Below are positions 10,887-22,335 of a DNA stretch of 64,000 nucleotides, one piece after another (positions within the stretch are counted from its first letter, which is position 1; the number at the start of each line of letters is the position of its first letter). The notes under the pieces are model-generated. The model saw only the letters and a program-made list of their open reading frames with translations. It was not told where the DNA came from and searched no databases. The stretch comes from Alphaproteobacteria bacterium (GTDB taxonomy: Bacteria > Pseudomonadota > Alphaproteobacteria > Caulobacterales > Maricaulaceae), in NCBI GenBank assembly GCA_018222865.1, contig JAAEZM010000001.1:443033-507032 (forward strand). The letters run 5' to 3'. The translations under genes were made by a program, and so were the position numbers.

Positions 10887-10928
10887 GGCACTGCAGCGAT
10901 AGGTGATCCGAAAAGCAAGCTGCTCTGA

Positions 10929-11375
10929 TTATCCGAGCGCCCGACGTCGCTCACGCAATCCCCAAACTACTAGAAACATGAGAACCGAGAAATCAAAAAG
11001 GTTGAACATCAAATCAACCAGGCCAGCATTGCCGGAATAGATAAACCGATACTCGTCTACAGTTGTCATGAATACCCAGACACCCGCGTCAATCAGGAGC
11101 GCACCGAGGTAGACGATCCCGGCCCACCAACGCCCGGTGATTAACAATAGCCCCGCGATCAAATACCCGGCGGCGAAAGTAAAAACGGGGACCAGAAGCA
11201 CAATCGGCAAGCCGAGTATCAATTCGGCGAGATATCCGTCAATGCCGGCTGGATTGGAAAGCCCCAAACGGAAAAGCGCCACGTTCGACTGAAATACAAT
11301 GACCCAAAACGCCCGAGCGACGATCACTGCACCCACGACAAGGGCGATAGGTCTTTTCTCTGCAATTGATATCAA
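10929..11375 (-). CDS. Hypothetical four-helix membrane protein (paralogue B)
   Basis: Unrecognised 148-residue membrane protein with hydrophobic segments near 10-28, 52-78, 84-102 and 118-138. The best start is TTG at 11375; no ATG exists before the first helix. It resembles the next gene downstream in length, topology and the LIDAGVWV motif. The sequence around it is less GC-rich than the flanking TCA genes, for example the stretch upstream of its start. That fits insertion of this pair into an ancestral sucAB-lpd operon (inference). The 190 bp between it and sucB shows no other gene. Confidence 0.55.
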   Translation of the reverse strand: MISIAEKRPIALVVGAVIVARAFWVIVFQSNVALFRLGLSNPAGIDGYLAELILGLPIVLLVPVFTFAAGYLIAGLLLITGRWWAGIVYLGALLIDAGVWVFMTTVDEYRFIYSGNAGLVDLMFNLFDFSVLMFLVVWGLRERRRALG

Positions 11376-11565
11376 TGCGAGGCGGCCTCTGTCTTCTTTA
11401 TGACGGACCGCAGCATGCGCGCCCTATCCCAAATGGATTATAGCAAAGTCAGAGGCTTGCCTGAGGTTATATTTCAGTCACCGGGAAACGCGTCGCGATC
11501 CGCGCTTGCTCGATCAAAAACAGAGCGCGACCCGGCCGGTTACCGTGCAATCGACTACGGCTCCC

Positions 11566-13095
11566 CTAGAGATCAAACAGCATGCGTTGCGGGTCTTCGA
11601 GATTCTCTTTGACGCGAACCAAGAAGGTCACCGCTTCCTTGCCATCGACAATGCGGTGATCATAGGAAAGGGCCAGATACATCATTGGCTTGATGACAAC
11701 TTGCCCATTTTCCGCCACCGGGCGTTCCTGGATCTTGTGCATGCCGAGGATACCCGATTGCGGCGCATTCAGGATCGGCATGGACATCAAGGAGCCATAG
11801 ACACCGCCATTGGAGATGGTGAATGTCGCGCCCTGCATATCCTCAATCGTCAGCTTGCCGTCACGGGCTTTCTTGCCAAGACCGATAATGGTCTTCTCGA
11901 TATCGGCCAAAGACAGCTGATCCGCATCACGGATGACCGGAACAACAAGCCCGCGATCCGTACCGACCGCTACGCCCATATCATAGTAATTCTTGTAGAT
12001 GAGGTCCGTGCCATCGATCTCGGCATTGACCGCCGGGATCTCCTTGAGCGCATTGACGCAAGCCTTCACGAAGAAGCTCATAAAGCCCAGCTTCACGCCA
12101 TGCTTTGCAACAAAGGCTTCCTGGTGGGCCTTGCGGGCCTTCATGATGGCGGACATATCCGCCTCATTATAGGTCGTCAGTATGGCTGCAGTGTTTTGCG
12201 CATCCTTGAGACGCTTGGCGATTGTCTGGCGCAGGCGCGTCATGCGGACCCGCTCTTCACGCGGACCGGTTTCGCGCGGCGCTGCCGGGGCTGCGGCAAC
12301 AGGCGCTGGAGACGCGGTGGACGGAGGACTCGCCGGCGCTGCCGGAGCCGGCGCGGCAGCGGCGGCTTTTGCATCCGCCTTGGTGATCCGGCCATCCTTG
12401 CCTGTGCCGGCAATAGCGGACGCATCCAGATTATTCTCGGAGATCACACGCTGTGCTGACGGCATGGCAACACCACCCGTCGCACCACCAGCAGGCGCAG
12501 CGGGCGCGCTTGCCGCTGGAGCAGCAGCCGGTGCGGCAGCGGCACCTTCCGAAATGCGCGCGACGGCATCACCCGGCGCGACGCTGTCACCTTCACCGAC
12601 CAACAATTCTGTCACCGTGCCGGCAACCGGGGAGGGCACTTCAACAGCGACCTTGTCGGTTTCAATCTCGACCAGTGCCTGATCGATCGAGACCGTCTCT
12701 CCGACAGAGACAAGCCAGGAGCCGATCGTGCCTTCGGCAACGGATTCGCCCATTTGCGGAACAGTCGCATCGATCGTCGCACCAGAGGCTGCCGGCGCCT
12801 CAGCAGCCGGCGCTGGGGCCTCTGCAGGACTTGCCGCAGCGGCTGGCGCAGCAGCAGCGCCTGCAGCGCCGAGAACAGCCAGCTTGGCGCCAATCTCAAC
12901 TGTATCGCCTTCCTGAGCCGTGATCTCGGTGATCACCCCGTCTGCTTCGGCGCGGACTTCGACCGCGACCTTGTCCGTTTCCAGCTCCACGAGCACATCA
13001 TCCCTGGAAACACTGTCGCCAGCCTTCACCAGCCAGGCGCCAACCGTGGCTTCGGTAACGGATTCACCGAGCTGGGGTACGAGAATGTCGGTCAT
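11566..13095 (-). CDS. sucB: Dihydrolipoyllysine succinyltransferase (E2) with two lipoyl domains
   Basis: E2 core of the 2-oxoglutarate dehydrogenase complex, transferring succinyl from lipoamide to CoA. It has 509 residues. Lipoyl domain 1 covers 2-77 with lysine K42 in ETDKVAVE, and lipoyl domain 2 covers 106-182 with K148 in the same motif. Ala/Pro-rich linkers follow each. The peripheral subunit-binding domain is at about 209-244 ([13 protein letters not shown]) and the catalytic domain at about 280-509 with [13 protein letters not shown]. Most proteobacterial SucB proteins have one lipoyl domain and about 400-420 residues, so the doubled domain is notable. It follows sucA by 35 bp. Confidence 0.95.
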   Translation of the reverse strand: MTDILVPQLGESVTEATVGAWLVKAGDSVSRDDVLVELETDKVAVEVRAEADGVITEITAQEGDTVEIGAKLAVLGAAGAAAAPAAAASPAEAPAPAAEAPAASGATIDATVPQMGESVAEGTIGSWLVSVGETVSIDQALVEIETDKVAVEVPSPVAGTVTELLVGEGDSVAPGDAVARISEGAAAAPAAAPAASAPAAPAGGATGGVAMPSAQRVISENNLDASAIAGTGKDGRITKADAKAAAAAPAPAAPASPPSTASPAPVAAAPAAPRETGPREERVRMTRLRQTIAKRLKDAQNTAAILTTYNEADMSAIMKARKAHQEAFVAKHGVKLGFMSFFVKACVNALKEIPAVNAEIDGTDLIYKNYYDMGVAVGTDRGLVVPVIRDADQLSLADIEKTIIGLGKKARDGKLTIEDMQGATFTISNGGVYGSLMSMPILNAPQSGILGMHKIQERPVAENGQVVIKPMMYLALSYDHRIVDGKEAVTFLVRVKENLEDPQRMLFDL

Positions 13096-13130
13096 ATCGA
13101 TCTCTTTCCTCTTGAAGATCCTTGCAGCGC

Positions 13131-16112
13131 TTAGGACAGCGCTTCTTCAACCAATGCGTCTTGCTGCTCTTTATGCTTGGATGCGATGCCGGTCGCCGTC
13201 GACGCGGTAGGCTGACGGCCCACATAGCGCGGCCGCGTTGCGTTGCAGTCCAGCTTGGTCAGAACATATTCCAGATTGGGCTCAACGAAGGTCCAATAGC
13301 CCATATTGAACGGCTCTTCCTGACACCACACGATATCGGCGTGCTTGAAGCGTTCCAGCTCAGCCAGGAGGGCCTTGAACGGGAAGGGGTAAAGCTGCTC
13401 GACGCGCATCAGGTAGATGTCATCAATGCCCTTGGCCTCACGCGCTTCGAGCAGGTCGTAATACACCTTGCCGGTACACAGCACGACGCGGCGGATTTTT
13501 TCATCCGGCTGAAGCTCAACTGTCGTGTGAGAGGGTTCATTATCCGGACGTTTGGGATCTGCATCATCCCACAAGACACGGTGGAAGGATGAGCCCGGCC
13601 CCATGGCCGCCAAGGTCGACACACAACGCTTGTGACGCAGAAGACTTTTCGGCGTCATAATCACCAGAGGCTTCCGGAAATTCCGGTGAATCTGGCGTCG
13701 CAGAATGTGGAAATAATTCGCCGGCGTCGAGCAATTCGCCACCTGCATATTGTCTTCCGCACACAATTGCAGGAAGCGCTCAGGGCGAGCAGACGAGTGC
13801 TCCGGCCCCTGCCCCTCATAACCATGCGGCAAAAGCATCACCAGTCCGGACATGCGAAGCCATTTGCGCTCACCCGACGAGATGAACTGGTCGATGATGA
13901 CCTGGGCGCCATTGGTGAAGTCACCGAACTGGGCTTCCCACATGACGAGCGTATTCGGTGCCGACAGCGAGTAGCCGTACTCAAACCCCAAAACGGCTTC
14001 CTCTGACAGCATGGAGTCGATGACTTCATACTTCATCTGGCCATCGCCGAGATTGTTGAGCGGGGTGTAGCGCTCTTCGGTTTGCTGATCGATGATATGG
14101 GAATGTCGCTGCGAGAACGTTCCGCGGCCGCAATCCTGGCCCGACAGGCGTACAGGGAAGCCTTCGGTCAGAAGTGTGCCGAATGCCAGATGTTCCGCGG
14201 TCGCCCAGTCGATATTCTCACCGGTCTCGATCATCTTGCGGCGAGCGCCAATAACGCGAGAGAGCGTCCGGTGGGCATTTACGTCCTCCGGAACCTGCGT
14301 CATCGCCATACCAACAGCTTTGAGATTATTCATTGAGGCCGAGGTTTCACCGCGACGATCATCGCCCTCCGGCAAGCCAAGGCCTGACCAGCGGCCGTCC
14401 AGCCAGTCTGCTTTGGCCGGCTCAAATGCCTTGCCCGCTTCGAATTCTTTATCGAGGAACTCGTCAAACTCGTTCTCAATGGCCTCGGCTTCAGCCTCAG
14501 AGAGCAAGCCTTCAGAGACGAGGCGCGCCTGATATTTTTTCCGAACCGGCGGCAGATCCTTGATGATGCGGTACATGATCGGCTGGGTGAATGTCGGATC
14601 ATCACCCTCATTATGGCCGTAACGGCGATAACAGATCATGTCGATCACCACATCCTTGCCGAAGAGCTGACGGTATTCCGTCGCGATCTTCGTGGCGTGG
14701 ACCACGGCTTCAGGGTCATCACCATTCACGTGGAAGATCGGCGCCTGCACCATCAGCGCCACATCGGACGGGTAGGGGCTGGAGCGGCTGTCTTTCGGAT
14801 TGGTGGTGAAGCCAATCTGGTTATTAACGATGAAATGGATGGCGCCGCCGGTCCGGTGACCGCGCAGGCCGGAAAGCCCGAGACACTCCGTGACAATACC
14901 CTGGCCGGCAAAAGCCGCATCACCGTGGAGCAAGAGCGGGAGTACGCTGGACCGCGGGGTTCCCGCTTCCTTCCGGCAATTCTCTTCTTGCTTGGCGCGC
15001 GCCTTGCCCAAAACCACTGGATCAACGGCTTCCAGGTGCGAGGGGTTGGCCGTCAAAGACAGGTGAACCGTATTGCCGTCAAACTCACGATCCGAAGACG
15101 CGCCAAGGTGATACTTCACATCACCAGAGCCGAACTCGTCCTCGCCCTGGGTGTTGCCACCCTGGAATTCGTGGAAGACTTGGTGATAGGGCTTGCCCAT
15201 CACCGCGGCGAGCACATTCAATCGGCCGCGGTGCGGCATACCGATGATGATATCCTCGACACCCATCGCGCCGCCGCGCTTGATCACCTGCTCCAGCGCA
15301 GGAACCATCGCTTCGCCGCCATCCGCGCCAAAGCGCTTCGTGCCCGGATAGCGCTTGTGCAGGAATTGCTCAAAGCGCTCGGTTTCGATCAACTTCTCGA
15401 GGATCGCCTTCTTGCCCTCGGCAGTAAAAGCGATTTCCTTGTTCGGGCCTTCAAAACGCTCCTGGAGCCAGGCCTTCTCCTCCGGATTGGAGATGTGCAT
15501 GAACTCCACGCCGATAGGACCGCAATAGGTCCGGCGCAGGATTTCCAGCATGGCGCGCGGCGTGGCGACTTCGAGGCCAAGATAGCCATCGATGAAGATC
15601 TCTTCGTCCATGGCTTCACCGACAAAGCCATAGGTCGCCGGATCGAGCTCCGGCTGCGGACCGAAATCCGTCAGACCCAGCGGATCCATATCCGCGGCCA
15701 GGTGCCCACGCATGCGGTAGGCACGAATCATCATGATCGCCTTGATCGAAGCCTGGGTGGCCTTGCGCACATCGGCTGCGCTCGCTTCCGGGGCCTTCGC
15801 CTCGACATGGGCGGCCACTTTGTCGACCATTGACGCTTCATCCGGTCCGATATCACCGAGCGCGGAAACCAGCTCGCCATTTGCGGGGCGCGGCCAATCC
15901 GGACGCTTCCACGCCGGGCCAGCGGCCGCACGCGTAGTCTCAGCAGCACCATCGGCAAGACCGGCAAAGAAATTGCGCAAGCTCTCGGGAACCGAATGGG
16001 GATCCTTCGCATAGGCCGCAGCCATTTGCTCGAGATAGATGGCATTCGCGCCTTGAAGGAATGAGGTGTCCAGGAAGGCCTGGTTTTCAGAAGAACGATT
16101 TTCGTCAGACAT
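13131..16112 (-). CDS. sucA: 2-oxoglutarate dehydrogenase E1 component
   Basis: Thiamine diphosphate enzyme that decarboxylates 2-oxoglutarate and passes the succinyl group to SucB. At 993 residues it is somewhat longer than E. coli SucA (933). The N-terminal E2-contact region [18 protein letters not shown] is present. [12 protein letters not shown], the ThDP site GDAAFAGQG and [25 protein letters not shown], and the C-terminal [11 protein letters not shown] are all intact. It is the first gene after the terminator that follows sucD, so it needs its own promoter in 16113-16256. Confidence 0.97.
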   Translation of the reverse strand: MSDENRSSENQAFLDTSFLQGANAIYLEQMAAAYAKDPHSVPESLRNFFAGLADGAAETTRAAAGPAWKRPDWPRPANGELVSALGDIGPDEASMVDKVAAHVEAKAPEASAADVRKATQASIKAIMMIRAYRMRGHLAADMDPLGLTDFGPQPELDPATYGFVGEAMDEEIFIDGYLGLEVATPRAMLEILRRTYCGPIGVEFMHISNPEEKAWLQERFEGPNKEIAFTAEGKKAILEKLIETERFEQFLHKRYPGTKRFGADGGEAMVPALEQVIKRGGAMGVEDIIIGMPHRGRLNVLAAVMGKPYHQVFHEFQGGNTQGEDEFGSGDVKYHLGASSDREFDGNTVHLSLTANPSHLEAVDPVVLGKARAKQEENCRKEAGTPRSSVLPLLLHGDAAFAGQGIVTECLGLSGLRGHRTGGAIHFIVNNQIGFTTNPKDSRSSPYPSDVALMVQAPIFHVNGDDPEAVVHATKIATEYRQLFGKDVVIDMICYRRYGHNEGDDPTFTQPIMYRIIKDLPPVRKKYQARLVSEGLLSEAEAEAIENEFDEFLDKEFEAGKAFEPAKADWLDGRWSGLGLPEGDDRRGETSASMNNLKAVGMAMTQVPEDVNAHRTLSRVIGARRKMIETGENIDWATAEHLAFGTLLTEGFPVRLSGQDCGRGTFSQRHSHIIDQQTEERYTPLNNLGDGQMKYEVIDSMLSEEAVLGFEYGYSLSAPNTLVMWEAQFGDFTNGAQVIIDQFISSGERKWLRMSGLVMLLPHGYEGQGPEHSSARPERFLQLCAEDNMQVANCSTPANYFHILRRQIHRNFRKPLVIMTPKSLLRHKRCVSTLAAMGPGSSFHRVLWDDADPKRPDNEPSHTTVELQPDEKIRRVVLCTGKVYYDLLEAREAKGIDDIYLMRVEQLYPFPFKALLAELERFKHADIVWCQEEPFNMGYWTFVEPNLEYVLTKLDCNATRPRYVGRQPTASTATGIASKHKEQQDALVEEALS

Positions 16113-16256
16113 GGGGGGAAGACCTGAGTCAGGAAGGTGTCTGGAAGTGGGCTAAGCCCTAAGGGTTAAAAATGATCTATGCCCCTTTCGCCAACAACAG
16201 AAGATTTACGCTCGCGTCTGCTGACAAGAAGATGACATGGGCAGGCCCGGCCCAAG

Positions 16257-16287
16257 AAAAACCGCGCCCCAGAAAACTGGAGCGCGG
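16257..16287 (-). terminator. Rho-independent terminator after sucCD
   Basis: Read on the minus strand: an 11-bp stem from CCGCGCTCCAG and CTGGGGCGCGG with one T-G wobble, a TTTT loop, then TTTTT. It starts 27 bp after the sucD stop and lies before sucA. It should separate the sucCD and sucAB transcripts. Confidence 0.85.
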
Positions 16288-16314
16288 CTTGTTTCTTCGG
16301 CACTGAGAGCGGCC

Positions 16315-17223
16315 TTAGCCCTTGAGGACATCCGCAAGCGTTTTGCCAAGCCGCGCCGGGGAAGGCGAGACGGTAATGCCTGCTGCTTCCATGGCTGCGA
16401 TCTTGTCTTCAGCACCGCCCTTGCCGCCGGAGACGATGGCACCGGCATGGCCCATCGTACGGCCTGGAGGCGCAGTCCGGCCGGCGATGAAGCCAACCGT
16501 CGGCTTTTTACGGCCTTTCTTCGCTTCGTCGGCGAGGAATTGAGCGGCTTCTTCCTCGGCGGAACCACCGATTTCGCCAATCATGATGATGGACTTGGTC
16601 TCATCGTCAGCGAGGAATTTCTCCAGCACGTCGATGAACTCGGTACCCTTGACCGGGTCGCCGCCAATCCCGACGGCCGTGGTCTGACCCAGGCCTTCAG
16701 CCGTGGTCTGGAAGACCGCCTCATAGGTCAGCGTACCCGAGCGGGACACAACGCCCACAGAGCCCTTGGAGAAGATGGAGCCCGGCATGATACCGATCTT
16801 GCACTCTTCAGGGGTGAGAATACCCGGGCAGTTCGGTCCGAGCAGCATGGAATTGGATTTTTCCAGCTTGGCCTTGACCTTGACCATATCCATCACCGGA
16901 ATGCCTTCCGTGATGCAGGAGATGAACGGAATGCCCGCATCAATCGCTTCGATGATGGCGGCACCAGCGCCGGCCGGCGGAACGTAAATCACAGAGGCTG
17001 TCGCACCTGTGGCCTCTGCTGCTTCACCGACAGAGGTAAAGATCGGCAATTCGGCCGATGCATCGAGACCAGAGGTCCAGGTTGAACCGCCTTTTTTCGG
17101 ATGCACGCCGGCGACCATTTTGGTGCCGTAATACTGCAGCGCCTGCTCCGTGTGGAACGTGCCGGTCTTACCGGTCAGGCCCTGGACGATGATCTTCGTG
17201 TCTTTATTGACGATCACAGACAT
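16315..17223 (-). CDS. sucD: Succinyl-CoA synthetase subunit alpha
   Basis: Alpha subunit that carries the phosphohistidine and binds CoA; together with SucC it converts succinyl-CoA to succinate with ATP/GTP formation. It has 302 residues. The CoA-binding Rossmann start [15 protein letters not shown] is present, [14 protein letters not shown] precedes the phosphorylation region, and the active-site histidine is in [15 protein letters not shown]. Its ATG overlaps the sucC stop by one base (TAATG), giving translational coupling. A strong terminator follows. Confidence 0.97.
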   Translation of the reverse strand: MSVIVNKDTKIIVQGLTGKTGTFHTEQALQYYGTKMVAGVHPKKGGSTWTSGLDASAELPIFTSVGEAAEATGATASVIYVPPAGAGAAIIEAIDAGIPFISCITEGIPVMDMVKVKAKLEKSNSMLLGPNCPGILTPEECKIGIMPGSIFSKGSVGVVSRSGTLTYEAVFQTTAEGLGQTTAVGIGGDPVKGTEFIDVLEKFLADDETKSIIMIGEIGGSAEEEAAQFLADEAKKGRKKPTVGFIAGRTAPPGRTMGHAGAIVSGGKGGAEDKIAAMEAAGITVSPSPARLGKTLADVLKG

Positions 17224-18422
17224 TATTCGGCCTCCTTCACGGCGGCGACGATTTTCTGGGCAGCATCATCGAGATCGTCAGCGGCGATCACGTTGAGGCC
17301 TGAATTATTGATGATGTCCTTGCCGAGCTCGACATTCGTGCCTTCGAGGCGAACAACGAGCGGAACCTGCAGACCGACTTCCTTCACCGCAGCAACAACA
17401 CCTTCAGCGATCACGTCACAACGCATGATGCCGCCGAAGATATTCACCAGAATACCAGAGACATTCGGGTCTGCTGTAATGATCTTGAAGGCCGCCGTGA
17501 CCTTCTCTTTGGAGGCGCCGCCACCCACATCAAGGAAGTTCGCCGGCTCAGCGCCATAGAGCTTGATGATGTCCATGGTCGCCATGGCCAGACCAGCGCC
17601 ATTCACCATACAGCCGATATTGCCGTCGAGTGCGACATAGGCGAGGTCGTACTTGGACGCCTCGATTTCTTTCTCGTCTTCTTCAGTGGTGTCGCGCAGC
17701 TCCATGATGTCGTCATGGCGGAAAAGCGCGTTCCCATCGAATGAGACCTTGGCGTCGAGAACGCGCATCCGGCCATTTTCCATGACAATCAGCGGGTTCA
17801 CTTCGAGCAAGGACATGTCCTTCTCGGTGAAGGCCTTGTAGAGGATGCCGGCGAGCGAGATCATGTCGTCGCGTGCAACACCGGTGAGTTCGAACGCATC
17901 AGCGATCTTGCCGGCATCATCCGGCGTCACACCGGTTTCCGGGTCGATATCGATGGTGTGGATCTTCTCCGGCGTGTCTTCTGCAACCGCCTCAATGTCC
18001 ATGCCGCCTTCTGTGGAGACCACGAAAGCAACCTTGCCGGTTTCGCGATTCACCAGGAGCGAACAATAGAGTTCCGAGGCAATGTCAGCGCCATCTTCGA
18101 TGTAGAGGCGATTGACTTGCTTGCCTTCAGGGCCGGTCTGGTGTGTGACCAGCGTATTGCCCAGCATTTCCTTGGCGTGAGCGACAACCTCGTCCTTGGA
18201 GAAGGCGAGGCGAACGCCACCCTTCGCATCGGGACCAAGTTCTTTGAACTTGCCCTTGCCGCGGCCACCAGCGTGGATTTGCGACTTCACGACCCAAAGC
18301 GGGCCAGGCAGTTGATCCGCTGCTGCTGCAGCTTCATCGGCGGAGTAAATGGCGACGCCGTCAGCGACGGGCGCACCAAAGGATTTCAGGACAGCTTTTG
18401 CCTGATGCTCATGAATATTCAT
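17223..18422 (-). CDS. sucC: Succinyl-CoA synthetase (ADP-forming) subunit beta
   Basis: ATP-grasp beta subunit of succinyl-CoA synthetase. It has 399 residues. It begins [20 protein letters not shown], the nucleotide loop [11 protein letters not shown] is intact, and the C-terminal domain contains [18 protein letters not shown], which contacts the alpha subunit. In many alphaproteobacteria mdh lies immediately upstream; here the upstream gene is a sensor kinase and mdh is about 15 kb away. The promoter is expected in the 110 bp at 18423-18532. Confidence 0.97.
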   Translation of the reverse strand: MNIHEHQAKAVLKSFGAPVADGVAIYSADEAAAAADQLPGPLWVVKSQIHAGGRGKGKFKELGPDAKGGVRLAFSKDEVVAHAKEMLGNTLVTHQTGPEGKQVNRLYIEDGADIASELYCSLLVNRETGKVAFVVSTEGGMDIEAVAEDTPEKIHTIDIDPETGVTPDDAGKIADAFELTGVARDDMISLAGILYKAFTEKDMSLLEVNPLIVMENGRMRVLDAKVSFDGNALFRHDDIMELRDTTEEDEKEIEASKYDLAYVALDGNIGCMVNGAGLAMATMDIIKLYGAEPANFLDVGGGASKEKVTAAFKIITADPNVSGILVNIFGGIMRCDVIAEGVVAAVKEVGLQVPLVVRLEGTNVELGKDIINNSGLNVIAADDLDDAAQKIVAAVKEAE

Positions 18423-18532
18423 GTAATGGGCCTCGCGGGAGGAATGAGCGAAAGGATGGCCAGGTGAGGCTCGCCTTATAGCATTGGCAAAAGATGGCGC
18501 AATGGTGAAGCCGTATCCCGGCGCAGAACCGC

Positions 18533-20767
18533 TCAGATATCAGAGACTTTCCCGGCCCCTGATCCGCGCAAAACACTGTCCAGGGTGATTTGCATCTTCC
18601 CAAGATCCAAAGGCTTGGTGAAATAGGCATCAGCTCCAAGACGGCGTGCCTGGCAATCGGACTCCGGTGTCACATCGCCGCTCAGGACGAAGATCGGAAG
18701 CTTGCCCGCATCGCCGGATAATTTGCGGATTTCTGCGATCGCCGAATCACCGCGCATCAATGGCATGCGCACATCCATCAGGACCGCATCGCATTGGCCC
18801 TCGCGCACAATCTTGATCGCGTCTGCGCCATTGGATGCCAGAAGCACGCGATAACCGGCCTGTTGCAGCGACTCGCGCAGCACCATCCTATTGGTCTCGG
18901 CATCTTCAACGACCAGGATCGTTTTCTCTTCGCGATCATTCGCGGCGTCCAGAAACGCCATATCCATATCCGGCTGAGCCTGACGCTCTGCTGGCGGCGC
19001 AACCGCGCCCAACGGCAATTCACACCAGAACAGGCTGCCCGTGCCTTTTTCGCTGTCGACACCGATCCGCCCGCCTGCGGCCTTTACGACCTCCTGACAG
19101 ATAGACAGTCCCAGCCCCGAGCCCTCGGCCTTGCGCGTCCCTTCATCATCGACGCGGCTGAACCGATCAAAGACGATGGCGCGCTCTTCCGGCGTCAGGC
19201 CTGGCCCGGTATCTTGAACTTCAATACGGATTTGCCCGTCCAGGCCGCGATTCAAGCGCAGCACGACCTGACCCTGTTGCGTAAACTTGACTGCATTGCC
19301 CAGGAAGTTCGTCAGGATCTGCCCAAAGCGCTTGGGATCGCCCAACACCCAGGCCGGCAAGGCCTCGTCGAACTCTATGGAGAATTCGAGCTCTTTCTGC
19401 TTGGCGAGAACACCGATGCCCGCACTCACTCCGAAGACGGTGGCGGCCAAATCAAAAGGTCGCTCGGACCAGCTCACACCACCCGCTTCGATATGAGAGA
19501 TGTCGAGTATCTCCTCGATGATGGAGAGCAGGTTCTGACCCGCGGCCTGTATCACCTCGACGAAACGCCCCTGGCGCTCATCAAGTTCAGTGCGGCCGAG
19601 CAATTGCGCTGCCCCTAAAACACCATGCAGAGGCGTACGGATTTCATGACTCATATTCGCGACGAAAACCGACTTCGCCTGATTGGCCGCAGCTGCGGCC
19701 CGCTCTGCCTTTTTCAGACGGCGGGCATTGTCACGGATCGCCCCGGTCAGCTCGCATTGCACCCATTGCGAGGCCATCAACGAGGCGATCGCCGTGAGCA
19801 TCTGAAGATCGTCTTCACAGAACCAACCCTTCTGGGGGTGCTCGCAATCGATAACGCCGAGCAAGCGCCCTTCATGCAGAATAGGGACACAAAGCTCCGC
19901 CCCCGGCTCCATGAGGTCGTAGACATAGCGCGGATCCTGCCCGGCATCAGCGAGAAGCAGCGGCTCTTTCGTTGTGGCGACGGCGCCGGTAATCCCGCGA
20001 TTAATCGGTATGATCAGCGGGTTGAGGATAACCCCACGTGTCGGCGTCTTCTCACCAATTGCAGCCACTTGATGGAGTGTTTTTGTTTCGTCGACATAGC
20101 GATAGATCAGGCAATCGATAAAGCCGAGCTTTGCGACGACCTCCTCAGCGACATGCCACTGAAGATCCTCGATATTTCGGACATGTATGATATCGCGCGC
20201 CGCAGCCATCAAAACAGCGAGCTTGTCCTCGGCTGACCGGGATCCATGCAACCCGCCCGGCATTGAAGACATGAGCATTTGCAGCCCTTGGCTCTGGACC
20301 GCGCTTCCTTTGGAGTCGAATTGCATACGCGCTCCAGCACGCAGCAGGAGCGGCGAAATCGCCTGTACGAGATCACCAATCAAATCGATATCAGCGGGCT
20401 GATCCGTCTTCTCCCGGCCGATTACAGCAAGCGTACCGAGACAGCCACCTTGACCGTTGCAAAAAGGAAAACCGCCGCGCTCCTCATTCAGGAAGCGCGT
20501 TTTCAACATCACCGCCTGGTCCTGCAACTGGGCCAATTGCAGACCCTGCAAATGCTTACAATCCGCTTGCGCTTGTGCCTTGGCTTCGCTCGCACGCACC
20601 CCGGCGGCGGCGACGCAAACCGGTTCATCCTGCCCGACAAGGCAAATCGCAACCCCTTGCCCGGCGCTTATCCGGAGCGCGGAGCGAGCTATCGCATTGA
20701 GCGATGCGGCGTCCTGACTAGACAATTGCAAGTCAATGATCGCGGTATCAACCAGCGCATTGATCAT
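18533..20767 (-). CDS. Soluble hybrid histidine kinase with GAF and receiver domains
   Basis: Cytoplasmic sensor kinase of 744 residues without membrane segments. A weak GAF-like region (about 20-145) is followed by a clear GAF domain (about 180-335; [13 protein letters not shown] is a typical GAF ending). A short coiled coil precedes the HisKA box [11 protein letters not shown] (phospho-acceptor H374). The ATPase domain follows with NAVKFT, DTGPG and [10 protein letters not shown]-terminal receiver (615-735) has acceptor D665 in LMDVRMP and the lysine in FTKPL. A single REC and no phosphotransfer domain suggest an unlinked partner, or autoregulation. The downstream sucC lies 110 bp away; the upstream gene has an EAL-like end, but a shared pathway is only inference. 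Confidence 0.9.
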   Translation of the reverse strand: MINALVDTAIIDLQLSSQDAASLNAIARSALRISAGQGVAICLVGQDEPVCVAAAGVRASEAKAQAQADCKHLQGLQLAQLQDQAVMLKTRFLNEERGGFPFCNGQGGCLGTLAVIGREKTDQPADIDLIGDLVQAISPLLLRAGARMQFDSKGSAVQSQGLQMLMSSMPGGLHGSRSAEDKLAVLMAAARDIIHVRNIEDLQWHVAEEVVAKLGFIDCLIYRYVDETKTLHQVAAIGEKTPTRGVILNPLIIPINRGITGAVATTKEPLLLADAGQDPRYVYDLMEPGAELCVPILHEGRLLGVIDCEHPQKGWFCEDDLQMLTAIASLMASQWVQCELTGAIRDNARRLKKAERAAAAANQAKSVFVANMSHEIRTPLHGVLGAAQLLGRTELDERQGRFVEVIQAAGQNLLSIIEEILDISHIEAGGVSWSERPFDLAATVFGVSAGIGVLAKQKELEFSIEFDEALPAWVLGDPKRFGQILTNFLGNAVKFTQQGQVVLRLNRGLDGQIRIEVQDTGPGLTPEERAIVFDRFSRVDDEGTRKAEGSGLGLSICQEVVKAAGGRIGVDSEKGTGSLFWCELPLGAVAPPAERQAQPDMDMAFLDAANDREEKTILVVEDAETNRMVLRESLQQAGYRVLLASNGADAIKIVREGQCDAVLMDVRMPLMRGDSAIAEIRKLSGDAGKLPIFVLSGDVTPESDCQARRLGADAYFTKPLDLGKMQITLDSVLRGSGAGKVSDI

Positions 20768-20898
20768 TCAAACCCACCACAGTGAATAATTCTCTGTTTT
20801 GCCTACAGTACCGTGCAATGACCCTACTTTGCGAGCGTGAATTTGTTTATTTTATTTCATATTACACGCTGAGATTTAGATTTCGCCTGCCAATACAA

Positions 20899-22263
20899 CT
20901 AAACATAGGCAATATCATCATCGCCGGGTTTATTGGCTCGATTACGAATATCCACCGGTGTGAATTTTTTAGGCGGCGAGGGCTGTTGCTGGTCATCCGC
21001 CAGAAGACTCCCAGAAAACAGACGCACACCAGCGGCGATACCAGCATCAAGATAGCCCTGTGTCTGGACGCCTTCGAGCTGAACACCCGCCCCAAGCTGA
21101 TTGGCAATCTCCACAAGCGATAAAAGACTGCCGACCGCTTCATCCGTTGGCTCTTTCGACGCCAGCCGCTCTGGCAGAGCTGTCGCGAAGACAGAGACTC
21201 CACAGCTCTCGAAGCGACGCAAATCCCAGCTTCGCTCATAAACAAGCTCCGCCACGATCAGCGAACCAAAGTGCCGCATCGAACGGAAAACTTCCTGCAT
21301 CTGACCGATCGGAGCGCCTTCTGGAATTGACGCGACCCGCAATTGGAAGAAGCGACGAATACGCTGCGGCACCGCCTGCAAAAGCGAGAAATAGTCCATC
21401 CTCTCAGATATCGCGGTGAGCGTCTCATAGTGCACGGGAATGACGACAGAACAGCTACCGCCCGTCGCAAAGACGGATTGAAAGCCCCGCTGTGCGGCCA
21501 TGGCGACTTCACGATCAAGATCACGCAGGCGCGCCTTCTCGTCTTCCCCCGTCAGCGTTTCACGACCATAGACCCAACCGGAACCGGTATAGCGCCGTGC
21601 CAGGCTGGTATTGTGTACAAACCGCCCCGCACTGGCATCCCAGACCGGCCGGAAGATCACATCATCCCAAGACCGCGGAGGCTCCGCTTCATCTGGCCAG
21701 TCCGGCGCGGCGCTCTCAGGCTTCTTCTCCGTGCGCTTCTCAATGTCCTTCCACGCCGCGGCCGCCTTCTCCGCCGCTTCTTCATGGGTTTCCGGCTGCG
21801 GCTCCACCTCGTATTCCGCCTCATCCTCGACCTGGCTTTCCGCCATCAGGGTCAGGAACTCATCTGTCGGCACACGACGGGCTTCAGCAGCAACACGAAG
21901 TTTCTCGAGATTTTTTTCACCCAGAAAGAAGGCGTTTAACTCATCCTGGATGTCGCAAACTCGCGCTTCGGCCTCCACACCCCCCAACTCTTTGAAGATG
22001 ATGAGGAAGCCACCCTTGACCCTGATAAACACATCATCCTCGTCGAGACGCTTCTCGATGAAATGTCCACTGACTTCATAGGTTTTCGCGCGGATCTGTG
22101 GCCATTGCCGCCCCGCCTCGGACCGGATGTCATCTAGATTCAGAAACTGGAACTGGCCCATCTCGACGGCTGTCTTACCAGCGAGGGCTTTTTTCAGTTT
22201 CTGTTTGAGCTCGGGCGACATCGTGTCGGCTACCTCATCAATCCGGAAGGGCCGTTCAGGCAT
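20899..22263 (-). CDS. Protein with degenerate EAL-like C-terminal domain, function unknown
   Basis: A 454-residue cytoplasmic protein from the ATG at 22263 (a second ATG at 22221 is possible). The N-terminal 130 residues have an unknown fold with charged helices, including a stretch with FIRVKGGFLIIF. A linker (about 145-210) is rich in Glu, Ala and Lys. The C-terminal part (about 255-425) resembles an EAL phosphodiesterase fold, seen best in GAGVQLEGVQTQGYLDAGI, equivalent to the EGVE...QGY segment. The EAL, DDFG and catalytic glutamate motifs are absent, so it should not hydrolyse c-di-GMP. It may bind a nucleotide or act as a regulator near the hybrid kinase downstream. Confidence 0.6.
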   Translation of the reverse strand: MPERPFRIDEVADTMSPELKQKLKKALAGKTAVEMGQFQFLNLDDIRSEAGRQWPQIRAKTYEVSGHFIEKRLDEDDVFIRVKGGFLIIFKELGGVEAEARVCDIQDELNAFFLGEKNLEKLRVAAEARRVPTDEFLTLMAESQVEDEAEYEVEPQPETHEEAAEKAAAAWKDIEKRTEKKPESAAPDWPDEAEPPRSWDDVIFRPVWDASAGRFVHNTSLARRYTGSGWVYGRETLTGEDEKARLRDLDREVAMAAQRGFQSVFATGGSCSVVIPVHYETLTAISERMDYFSLLQAVPQRIRRFFQLRVASIPEGAPIGQMQEVFRSMRHFGSLIVAELVYERSWDLRRFESCGVSVFATALPERLASKEPTDEAVGSLLSLVEIANQLGAGVQLEGVQTQGYLDAGIAAGVRLFSGSLLADDQQQPSPPKKFTPVDIRNRANKPGDDDIAYV

Positions 22264-22335
22264 GACAGGATGAACCGGGCACCCGGGGATTCGCAATCAA
22301 AGATTTGACCTTAGCGCAGCTTTCCCCTTGCCCCG

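Noticed and set aside
11400..11612. 70-codon plus-strand frame between paralogue B and sucB
   Set aside because: No ribosome site, no motif, and it overlaps the sucB 3' end on the other strand.
14613..15833. Long 406-codon plus-strand frame opposite sucA
   Set aside because: It lies wholly within sucA, which has full family match on the other strand. Its translation is rich in His, Arg and Leu and matches no family; it is a GC-rich shadow frame.
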